From contig WELB01000001.1 in the NCBI GenBank assembly GCA_009602725.1, forward strand, positions 1,989,096-2,046,398: 57,303 bases of DNA. Direction: 5' to 3'. The DNA is from Spirogloea muscicola. Taxonomy: Eukaryota > Streptophyta > Zygnematophyceae > Spirogloeales > Spirogloeaceae. Position numbers and translations under genes: made by a program. Below the pieces are notes generated by a model, which saw nothing but the letters and a program-made list of their open reading frames with translations, had not been told where the DNA came from and did no database searches. Positions 33,584-43,097 of this stretch are shown piece by piece (the stretch's first letter is position 1; every line of letters starts with the position of its first letter).

Positions 33584-34437
33584 CGCAGCTCTGCTGCATG
33601 TGTCACGAAGAGCCTGATGGCCTATGCCGATTTAGTCATGGCCACCAGGCCTGGTCCTTGTGATTTGCAAAGCATCCAAGAAGCCCGAGGGGCACAGCTG
33701 GGGCATGGGAGAATCTGGCAAGGTAGCAAGCGCGCAGTTCAGACGAAGTTCTCGCCTCCAAATAAACAAGCTGGGTAGCAAGTCGAAGTAAAGTAGCAGC
33801 AGGGCAGAAGAAGCTCTCTGGAGGAAGCTGTGGCTGTGGTTTAGGGTTTTGGTTCCAGAATGCTTGGACAGACACTGACAGTGACAGAGCAGCCCCTCGG
33901 CTTTTTACATCAGACTTAGTTTTGCATTGTGTTGGCATTGGCCCCTTCTGGAAGAGCTTCTTCCCCTGACAACTGGAGCAGCTACACCGATGGTGGCGAT
34001 GGGGGCAATTACCTTGACGACAGCCAGAGGTTGCAGCTAGAGAAAGAGACGCTTCCATGAGTGCAGAAAGCTAGAGCACGGCCAGCACGCAGAAGCAAGG
34101 CGTGGGCCACCGACCCCTGAAGTGATATAGACAGGCGCATGCGAAACAGGTGCGCTAGCGAGCCAGCGGCGTTGCGTTCCACTAACACAGCCATCAACAC
34201 CCTCTGTACTTGGCCATTTGGTCTACGTTTGTTTTAAATGCACGAATTTCTGTGTTGGAAGTGCCACTTCTTCCTCTTCTGAACGCACCTGGCTATGCGC
34301 CTGGCTGGCGGGCCTATACAGCGAACGAGAAAAAGAAAGAGAAACGATTGAAAAGGAGAACAGAGCGGCTTCTACAGCGGCTCTGTTAAGCTCTGAAGTT
34401 GACATTCGAAGCCACATTTCTGGAAGTGAACTGCCCC
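33584..34437. other. Intergenic region with a LINE fragment
   Basis: 3' flank of ALG2 and upstream region of the methyltransferase-like gene. Part of it (about 34040-34240) is retroelement-derived, listed separately. The rest shows no domain-bearing ORF. Confidence 0.4.
34040..34240 (-). mobile_element. Short LINE fragments, family A-like coding and family E tail
   Basis: On the minus strand 34195-34070 reads ERNAAGSLAHLFRMRLSISL then QGSVAHALLLRAGRALAF, a divergent family A-type C-terminal piece. Immediately to the right (34199-34240, plus strand) is TGTACTTGGCCATTTGGTCT, a partial family E 3' UTR. Two insertions thus abut here. Confidence 0.65.
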
Positions 34438-36305
34438 ATGACGGGGTCCCCCCCCCCGGCCGCGCCTTGACGCCCCGCCGCGCCGGCCTTGGCGCCGCGC
34501 CGCCCGCCCGCGCNAGGCGGCGCGGCGGCCGCTGGGCGAGCTGCCGCTGGGCCTGGCGGCGCTGCTGGTGCTGCCCTGGGTGCTGATCCTCGTCGTCGTC
34601 GTCTCGGGGTACAACGTCTTCCTCTCGCAGCTCCGCGCCGCCAACACGTACCAACTCGACCTCCTGCGCGCCCCGGCTGCCGACCTTGCCGGCTCCTCCA
34701 CTGGTAATGGGCCCACACCCTCCGCCCCTCACCCTCAACACTGCAAGATGGGCTTTCTAGCGGCAGTGACGAGGCCCTTGCTCGCTCGAGCAGATGATGA
34801 CAGGAGACCTCCCAGTGGCAGTGCAGCTGCATTGGCCGCCGCGCCACTGATTAGCGGCTGATGACCCTTGTCCTTGCCGCCCTCACCTTTTATGACGAAA
34901 GGACCGCCCTGCTCACTCTTTGTCGCCTGTCATGAGGAGGCCATGCGGCGTAGCTAGTTGTCGGCCTGTCGATGTTGTAGGTGCATGTGCAAGTGGGTTT
35001 CCTGGTCTGGCAGGTGGTGCCTCTGGGACCCCCTCAGCTTGCTTGCTGCAGTGCACAGCACAGCCGACTGGCCACAAGCGCGAGGCGAAGTCGTTTGCAC
35101 GAGCTACAGCTCAGGCTGCTCGTTGGCCCTACTGCAGTCGTGGCGTGCGGCAAGTGCCCCGCTCCAGAGCCCTGCCCGGCGTGCACCGTGTCCAGCACCG
35201 GCACTTCAATCTCATGCCCCCGGCCAGAGTCGTGCGAGCCCTGCCCCGTGCTGGCGGACGGGGCCACAGCACCTCGCGTCTGGTATCCGGGCGACTTGAA
35301 CCCGCTTGCCGAGTGGGTCAAGACCTACAAGGATGGCCCGTTCCTCGCCAAATGGTCCCACTATCTTGATGTGTACCACCGCCACTTCGCCAGGTTCATT
35401 GGCAAGCCCGTCCGCATCATGGAAATTGGCGTGCAGGTTGGTTGCAGCTCCCATTCTGTTGGGCCTTCTCCAGCTCGCTAGCTCGTGTACAATCGTCTAT
35501 CAGCCCTGGGCAAGCTACGAGTGAGGTTGAGGCAACAGATGGTGGCACTACACTTCCAAGCCTTTGATCTGACCTGCAGCGGAGGTTTGCTTCTGGCAGA
35601 GTGGGGGGTCCATGTGGATGTGGAAGGCGTACTTCGGCCAGCAGGCTGAGATATTTGGCATAGACATCGACGAACGTTGCCGTCGGTTCAACAAGCCCGA
35701 GGAGTCGATCCGGGTGTTTATTGGCTCGCAAGCAAACCGGACTTTTCTGCGAGAGGTCATGGAGGAAGTACAGCATATAGACATCCTCCTAGACGATGGA
35801 GGTAGGTTATCTCTGTGTGCTGGCCGCTGGAGGCAGGCAACAGATGATGGCACTTACTCCCTGACTCCTCAACAGGGCTTCTCTTACATGCTGCCGCTCA
35901 GCCTCTAAGCACTCCTGACAACGTCGACTCCCCAACGGCCCTTTCCTTTTTGTGATGGCTGCACTCTGGATGTCTGCAGGCCACAAAATGGACATGCAGA
36001 TTGGGACGTTTGAGGAGTTATACAAATACATCAACCCGAATGGAGGTGTCTATCTTTGCGAGGATGTGCACACCAGTTACTGGCCAACCTTTGGAGGGGG
36101 GCTCAGGAAGCGTGGCACGTATCTGGAGTACGCAAAGAACTTTGTCGATAAAATCAATGGGTATCAGAACACGCTTTGGAGGAAACTTGCACACTATGCA
36201 CAAACCTACCCGCCAGGCGAAGAAGTCCTGAAGCCGGACGATTTTACAGCATCAACCGACAGCGTATTCTTCTACGACAGGTCCTTTCAGAGGACCTTCT
36301 TGTGA
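34438..36305 (+). CDS. Membrane-anchored class I SAM-dependent methyltransferase-like protein
   Basis: A type II membrane protein with a methyltransferase-like lumenal domain. Exon 1 ends at 34703 and carries a hydrophobic anchor (LAALLVLPWVLILVVVVSGY). Exons 2-4, 35138-35436, 35600-35801 and 35980-36305, are joined in phase. After the anchor comes a Cys/Pro-rich stalk (GKCPAPEPCPACT, CPRPESCEPCP). The catalytic domain follows: IMEIGVQSGGSMWMWKAYFG (SAM-binding motif I), IFGIDIDERCRRFN, and HIDILLDDGGHKMDMQIGTF, whose DDGGH resembles the DDGxH of CmcI/macrocin-type and glycan methyltransferases. The substrate is unknown; a sugar is an inference from the family and likely Golgi location. The start at 34438 needs a one-base correction in the ten-C run (34449-34458), and there is an ambiguous base at 34514, so the N-terminus is provisional. 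Confidence 0.7.
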
Positions 36306-36955
36306 CTTACTGAGGCTGCAAGTGTCTGTTCTGTAAAGGCCGTTGTAAAGGCCGTCTAATCTGACCAGTGCTAGTTGGGACACTCTTAACCAGCTTGGCT
36401 TGACCACTCTAGCAGGAATGGTTGATGACCTGTCAGGATAATAGCCTAGGGTAGAGGTCAAGAGCGCTGCCAGTGGCAATGCCATGATCACGACCTGATT
36501 CTTTGTCTTTGCTTGCATGTCTTGCAGCATGGTTGTCATCGAGAAACGGCCGCACAACTGCCCGGCACTTGTAACAGCCGGGAATGCTCGCTTCAAGTAC
36601 AGATAGGATCAGCTGCCATGTTGATACTGGAATCAATTGCAGCGCTTCAATGGCGCCTTGGATGTGTGATACACGCTCAGAATCGTCTGGGGAAGGCCCT
36701 TGCCAGAAGTGAACAATGCAATGCCTTGGAGCTCTCGCTTGTGAGGCGACAGGCTCTTGCAGTAATGACTGCTCCTTAGCTTGTCATGTCAAATATGATG
36801 TGGGTGTTTAGTAACCTGCCTAATTTGGTATTGCAGCTTGTTCATTGTTACTAAAGACTGGAAACAGATTCATTGGAATTGAGTTAGGTTCTGACGTTCT
36901 GGCTTGCCGGCTTCTGAGGTTCTATCTATTTTGCCTTTAGTAGGGCGTTTCGGTA

Positions 36956-38020
36956 TCACCAGATTGCTAGGATCCTTCTGGTGACGAATTTCAGGGGTGG
37001 CTCCCTCAGAAAAACGCTTAGGAAAACCTCGAGAACTGAACGCACAAGCGACTTCTGTATGTCCCCAACACGGCAGATTTTGCTGATCAACCCAATATGG
37101 GCACTCTCAGACTCAAGGAGGGGCTTGTTTTGGTAGAAGGTCAAATGTACTCCAGAATGCAGACTCAATTTGCCTGAAAATGTGGCAGCTGGATGCTGAT
37201 AGGGCCTACCAGCTTGCAATGCGTCCGCCAGCTTCTTGCATATGCTGTGTAGCATTAAGCCAGGCTGATGTCCGTGGCCATGCTGCTGGCGACACTCCCG
37301 ATTTGTACCCTCTGCACGCTTTGCCACAGGGCAGGTTGAGGAGGGCCATTACCATGCATGACAGCCGTCAATGTCCCTTTCCTTTCACAATGACTAAGCT
37401 GGGCCTACCACCAGTCCCGAGCTCCTCAATTCAGCAAATGGCCTCTCCAATGATGTTGCTCTCAATTTGCTTCATATTTGTGGTCGACCTGAAGATGCCG
37501 TGCCACAGGCCAGGAATATTGGCAACTCTGAAGCGCCCCGCTCACTTACTTGTCAAGTCGTGTGTAGGCTCTCTTTTGCAAGCAAATCCTGAGCAACTTT
37601 ATTCTCCTGCATGCAGAGCACGTCTAGCAGGAGTGAGGCGCTTGGCTACAGCACCAGAGATTGAACTCTTGCTTGCAAATGTCATCGTGCTTGGAAGTAA
37701 GGACAAGGGTAGATCTTCGACCTTTTATGTCCTTCATGTGCTCCTTCGAAGCCTGGACCTCAGAGACCCGCAACTGTTCAAAGGCTATCCGAAATGTGAA
37801 ACGAGAAGTCCCTAGGTTGGCAGATTGTAGACTGTTCCTTTGCAGGCCAGATATTTGGTGCCGTCAGGCCAGCACATTCCCAACAGCGTTGGGCTAACCG
37901 AAGGAGGGACTTCGCACCTGGATGCAGCAAGTCTCCTGCTGAAAGCATCAGCTGAGCACAAATTGCGGCTCGTCGACCACAATACCGCTGCAACAGCAAG
38001 CATCCTTGCCTGATGGCAGC
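36956..38020 (-). CDS. Possible unrecognised multi-exon gene
   Basis: Three minus-strand segments have protein-like composition. They are about 38000-37830 (LLQRYCGRRAAICAQLMLSA and LLHPGAKSLLRLAQRCWECA), about 37800-37640 (FRIAFEQLRVSEVQASKEHM, then KDIKGRRSTL), and 37170-36956 (TFYQNKPLLESESAHIGLIS then VRSVLEVFLSVFL, stop at 36956) after a TTTTCAG acceptor. They look like amphipathic helices, but I could not link them into a single consistent reading frame and recognise no family. Treat as a candidate only. Confidence 0.25.
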
Positions 38021-38943
38021 ATCTCATGACCTAAGCAACCTGCTCATTGCTCTCTGATGTGCTCCAATGCAAGCCAATGGACGTGAAGCGAGCTCACCCA
38101 GAGTATGACAGTGAGAAGTGGAGCTAAGCCTGCGGCTTCTGCAATTCAGTAGACCTAACTACACCTGAAGCTGGATCAGCACATGCTGTCCACAAGAGCT
38201 AATTCTTTTGACTAAGCTAAGCTTATGATTCATGATACGGAATTACTCTTCGGCTTCTACTGTCTCCATGTTAGCCACTGATTCTTGTATTTGGCTGGTC
38301 TTAGCTACTTACCACCCGTGCTCCAGCTCTGTCTACAGCCTTGGCTGCAGTTGCATGTTTTGAAGTCGTGATACAGAGTCAGATCCACCAAGCCTGAGAC
38401 GTTATCACATAAGCTGACGGATCTTATACTGGTAATAGGAATGTCAGCATTTTCTGCACAGCCAGCAAGAGCTGGCGAGAGAGCGTCTCAATAATGGCAC
38501 CTTATAGCCTTGTTCATAATGCCACTCGTCTTGTTGCACAACGATCTGGAAAGCAGCGGCAAGGTAAGTGCCCATGTGCACACCTGTGAGATATATGTGA
38601 TTGCACCAGCCTCACGAGCCATGTCACAATCAATGGTGGAGGGACTTCGCCATCGACTTGAGGAGGGAGGTGAAGGAGGTGAGACCCAAGGGTAGTGGGC
38701 GCATGCGTGAGCAAGGTGACCTTGAACGAGCATGCGGTAGCAAGGTCCAGACTTTCGCGCCACTGCCAATTCTGCTCCTTGTGCCATTTCAGGCAGACCG
38801 TGCTACTCCACGATGCCAATAAACTACCTGACACCTTATGCTGGCGCCTGTTTGATTCAACAATTACTATCAGCAAGCGCTTCTCTCTGTGCTGGTGCTT
38901 CCGCAGTGATCATGTCACCCAGAGTTTCACTCAGCCACTGTCG

Positions 38944-39017
38944 CTTCGGAAATGCACTTCTTCTTGCAGGGGTTGGCGAGCTTCGGAAATGCACTTCTTC
39001 TTGCAGGGGTTGGCGAG
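38944..39017. repeat. 37-bp exact tandem duplication
   Basis: CTTCGGAAATGCACTTCTTC plus the next 17 bases (38944-38980) is repeated exactly at 38981-39017. Each copy contains CTTCTTGCAG, a good splice acceptor on the plus strand. Confidence 0.95.
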
Positions 39018-40160
39018 CGCCTGCATCCTGCCGGCTCTGCAGGGCAAAGCGCAGCACCTTGTGCAGACTGAGAGTCCTTGGTCTGCAGCCGAAGGTCGAA
39101 GGCTGGCAATGGAGGTCAAGTGGAGAACGAAGTCCACTTTCACAGAAAGCTGAAAACAGCAAGAGCAGGGCCGGCCCACATCGCTGGTTCACCATAATTG
39201 CACACTCAACACCGATGACCTCTTATTCACTTGTGAAAACCACAGTGCTTTGACGCCTTTCACAGCCATCCCCGCCTTTGAAGGAGAGCTTTTGCTTGAC
39301 CCCTTTCAGCTGCTGCGTTATTCAGCATCTTCCTTAGCAGCTCACTTGACTCAAATCAGACCCGAGCCTCACTCCAGCCCTGTCCAAGTACTTGCAGCCA
39401 AAAGCATCCTACCCATGCACTAGAAAGTTGCAAAAGTAGAGCCGCCAAAGAATCATCAAGCGTTCAACAGCATACTTGACATCTGCAGCACATGCATGGA
39501 GACCCCAGCCAAAAGCACATATAGTATGACAAGACAATCAAGCCACTTAAGAGAAGCAGTTAAGCCGGAGCAGAATTATGAACAGGAGCAAAACTTCTTC
39601 ATCTTGGCACTAGGTCCTTGTGAAGGAGCACATTGCGGGCACATGGCAAGCTTGTATATAGTCCGTAGTAAAAGTGGTGCATGAGAAATGGTTGATGGTC
39701 AGTGAGAGTTGCTGAAGAGAGTGAATCCGTTGATGACTTTGTGGAAGTGGTAACATTGCTCACAGTCGTACGGCACAATCTCGTCCCCATCTTGCACTTC
39801 AGAGCGTGGAGTACTATTCTCCAGAGGTACTGCAGTTGCTTCCAGCCCTAGCTCTCAACATAGTCGTCCAACACAATCTCAGTATAGTTGCAAGCGTTGC
39901 ATAAGCTGGCAGCACATAGGCGAGTCACAAACAAATCTCCCCGACGGATGCAAGGAAATACTTCATAAGCATAATCAGGCAACTTCCTGGAAATGGTTCC
40001 AGCAATACTAATACCTCCATCAGCACAATGATGCTGCAGGGATGCCAAAAACTCTCTTTTCTCTCAAGCTCATCCACACTGTACTACTGCTTGATCATCA
40101 AAGAGGATACGCTAGGCCAATGCACGCCTTAGTGGCAATAACTAGGAAGGGACCAATCCT

Positions 40161-42527
40161 TCAGCGACGACGATGCTTTTGGCCATTCCTGCTGTCCTGC
40201 GTAAGGTCGTTGAAAGTCTCCAGTTTCGTCTTTGCGGCATCTCTCACCCCATAGTCCACCATGGCCCTCATGTTGCCGTCAAATCGCAGGTCACCTTCTT
40301 GTCCAATTAGCTGGACCGTCGATTTATACCACGGACTGCCAACAGCCCACGAGTCTGAGAAATCGTCTAGCATATATAGCTCATACTTATCGCGCAACTT
40401 TTCGAAGAAGCCGGGCTGGCGCTCATCTGTCACAATGTACAGCTTCCGCCCCGGCTGGATCCCTAAGCTAGGCAGCTTGGCCATAATCTGCTCAGGCTGC
40501 GTGTCAAAATTCAGGTTAGGCCAGGCACCCCTCCTCAAGACCTTATCGCCGCGCCTGACGTGCACATAGTCGTAGTCGCTAAGATTTTGGAGAATGGCAA
40601 CTATGATGTCAGTGATGGGCTTGGGCGGCAAGACCAGTGATGTCTGCTTCTTCAGCACCCTCTCATTCACACCGCTGCAAACGTTGTACCAGTAGTCGCT
40701 CTCTTGCAAGAACATCCTTCGTATAACCTGGTTGTCATCTGCCTTCAGGTCCTCCATTGAGTACGAGACATTCACTTCTTTGACCGTGACCTGTACCAAG
40801 AGAATGTAAAGCCCAGACCGTAATTACTGTTTCTCCAGATCAGCTAGAGGCTCTACAAAAGCATGTGGTGCATGCGAAGCCCTGTAAACTGGAAAATTGA
40901 TACAACAAACCACTGAAATCGAGCAACAAGTAGTACGAGAAGCACCTGCTTATCTGGGTGCCGCAGATTCCAAATCTTCAAGTCCATATCAAAGTCGTTA
41001 TATGGCGTAATGCCTACGGTTCTGCAGGTGACACATGTACAGGTCCATGCCATCATGGATACTTTGTCATGATTAGAAAGGCAGTGCGTCTGCGTATGAC
41101 TGACAAATACACAGAGCAATGTTGTGCCTTGGAGTAAGAATGCAAGACTCTGCTGAATCTCAATACAGGAAGCTACAAATGCATGGACGAGCACTGCCAG
41201 CTGCTGCTCTTCACCTCTGCATGTGATTCATGTTGTAATAGAGGCGTACATCCCGCACAACAATGTCCCTAGCTCCCACTCCAGTGTGGAAGGCATGAAA
41301 ACCGAGTAGGCAATACTCCATGTCCATCACAAACGTCCTGTTGAGATAAATCGCCTCATTGAGGGCGCAGCCCATGCTCCACCGCTTGTGATTGTACCCG
41401 GCACACCATCCCGTGGAGCGAGTATAGACGAGGAAGCGCTCGCCGCCGCGGAACTGCCCAACCGTGTAATTACGGGCATTGGCACCAGACCCAGGCGGCC
41501 ATTCCTTGACCACGTTATACCTGTGCGGCACAGGGAGGAGGTCCACGCAGAGTCAGTCTCATCGCTTGCCGAGCTTCTGCTAAAACTGCCACTGTGCCTC
41601 TATTTGTTTGCGCTCTTATTGCTCTGCTTAATTCAACAATCACGGCAGTGCAGTGAGATCATGCACTGATGAACGCAAAAGGTCAAGTATCCTCCAAGTT
41701 CACAATCAAGCTGACCCTGCGGAAGCAGTTTCTCAGAAGTGCACGAGGAAGCCTCTCTGTGCTGGGGACGCTCAAAACCCCATGGAGTTCTCAATGTGGG
41801 CTACTAGGGACTCAGCAACAATGGTCAAGTCTCGCACTCAAGTGACAGTGTGAAGCCCTTGCCTGCTGTGTTGGACTACTTGTGAGTACTCAACTGCAGT
41901 ACTTCACATTGTACTCAAGCCGGTACCGTCGGTCGACCCTATTGGAATTCTCAGGATCCAAGCTCCAGGCTATGTCGCAGTCGTCCGGCGAGGGGCCTGG
42001 GACTGTCCCCGAGTAGTGGTACAAGCGCTTGCCACGGTATGATCGGTACTGCACAATTGCGATTGCAACTTGGGAACGTGACCTCTCAGCAGAGAGCATG
42101 CTGGAGCAGGAAGGCTTAGTAAGTGCAGGGCACGGCCAGACGCTGCTTCCCGTGGCTGCTTCACGAGACCCAATAGGTGAGGTACAAGGAGGAGAGCGTT
42201 CTGTGAGGAGTACCATGTGCCACTGCACGATAGATTGCAGGATGTGTGGGTCCGAGCAGTCCACAGACCGGTGTGCGCCGCACCGGCAACCCCAGCTCGC
42301 GCCCACAGACGAGCTCGTCATCAAGAGCGCCGCAAACAGTGTGAGGCAGGCGAGCTGGATTGCGTCAGCCTAGATGGTGGACGCCAAGAGCACGCAGCAA
42401 CGTCAAGGGCTCACCCATGGCCTCGCCGCGCACCTTCTTGTGGATGTTGACAGCTTCGAGCCAGGACTGCACCGTCGCCTCTATCCTCTCCTCCTCGAAC
42501 GTTTGCCCATACTCGTTCACCGGCGCT

Positions 42528-42558
<31 letters not shown>

Positions 42559-42725
42559 CCACCGACTGCGACGATGGTAGCGTGCTGGCCTCTCCACCAT
42601 CCCCGTCGCCGCGCCGGCCGCCGGCGTCGTCAATGACCAGCGCGGGGCCGAAGCTGCGGGCAGCCGGGAAGCCCGAGCTGTCGGCGAGCAGCGCGCACGC
42701 CGCCAGCAGGAGGCCGAGCGCCGCN
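40161..42725 (-). CDS. O-fucosyltransferase-like protein, 5' end lost in gap
   Basis: A GDP-fucose-dependent glycosyltransferase-like protein, probably in the secretory pathway. The first visible exon (42725-42415) begins inside the assembly gap. It carries a hydrophobic segment (ALGLLLAACALLADS), a Gly/Pro-rich linker and YGQTFEEERIEATVQSWLEA. An exon between 42413 and 42055 is unresolved. Next come 42048-41927 (YRSYRGKRLYHYSG, CDIAWSLDPE), 41520 to about 41213 (STGWCAGYNHKRWSMGCALN then EAIYLNRTFVMDMEYCL), about 41023-40950 (NDFDMDLKIWNLRHPDKQ) and 40793-40161. The last exon has YDYVHVRRGDKVLRRGAWPN, KLYIVTDERQPGFFEKL and FDGNMRAMVDYGV, with ETFNDLTQD at the end. HVRRGDK is the nucleotide-sugar-binding motif shared by fucosyltransferases. 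A further ORF at 40048-39848 after a CCTGCAG acceptor could be an alternative last exon. Confidence 0.8.
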
Positions 42726-43097
42726 NNNNNNNNNNNNNNNNNNNNNNNNNNNNNNNNNNNNNNNNNNNNNNNNNNNNNNNNNNNNNNNNNNNNNNNNNNN
42801 NNNNNNNNNNNNNNNNNNNNNNNNNNNNNNNNNNNNNNNNNNNNNNNNNNNNNNNNNNNNNNNNNNNNNNNNNNNNNNNNNNNNNNNNNNNNNNNNNNNN
42901 NNNNNNNNNNNNNNNNNNNNNNNNNNNNNNNNNNNNNNNNNNNNNNNNNNNNNNNNNNNNNNNNNNNNNNNNNNNNNNNNNNNNNNNNNNNNNNNNNNNN
43001 NNNNNNNNNNNNNNNNNNNNNNNNNNNNNNNNNNNNNNNNNNNNNNNNNNNNNNNNNNNNNNNNNNNNNNNNNNNNNNNNNNNNNNNNNNNNNNNNN
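42725..43097. other. Assembly gap (373 N)
   Basis: A run of N between the first visible exon of the fucosyltransferase-like gene and the start of the recognisable LINE. The first exon or promoter and the LINE 5' end are missing. A single further N lies at 34514. Confidence 0.99.

Larger units (their letters stand above)
36306..40160. other. Mostly unassigned interval
   Basis: About 3.9 kb without a confidently identified gene or a recognisable retroelement piece. It contains a 37-bp tandem duplication, a possible minus-strand gene (36956-38020) and scattered frames with good splice-like donors, for example plus 38520-38562 before GTAAGT. Base composition resembles the intron-bearing gene regions rather than the GC-rich promoters. 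Confidence 0.35.

Noticed and set aside
37180-37815. A 211-codon plus-strand frame
   Set aside because: The same interval has more protein-like frames on the minus strand, and no domain or consistent splice structure supports the plus frame.
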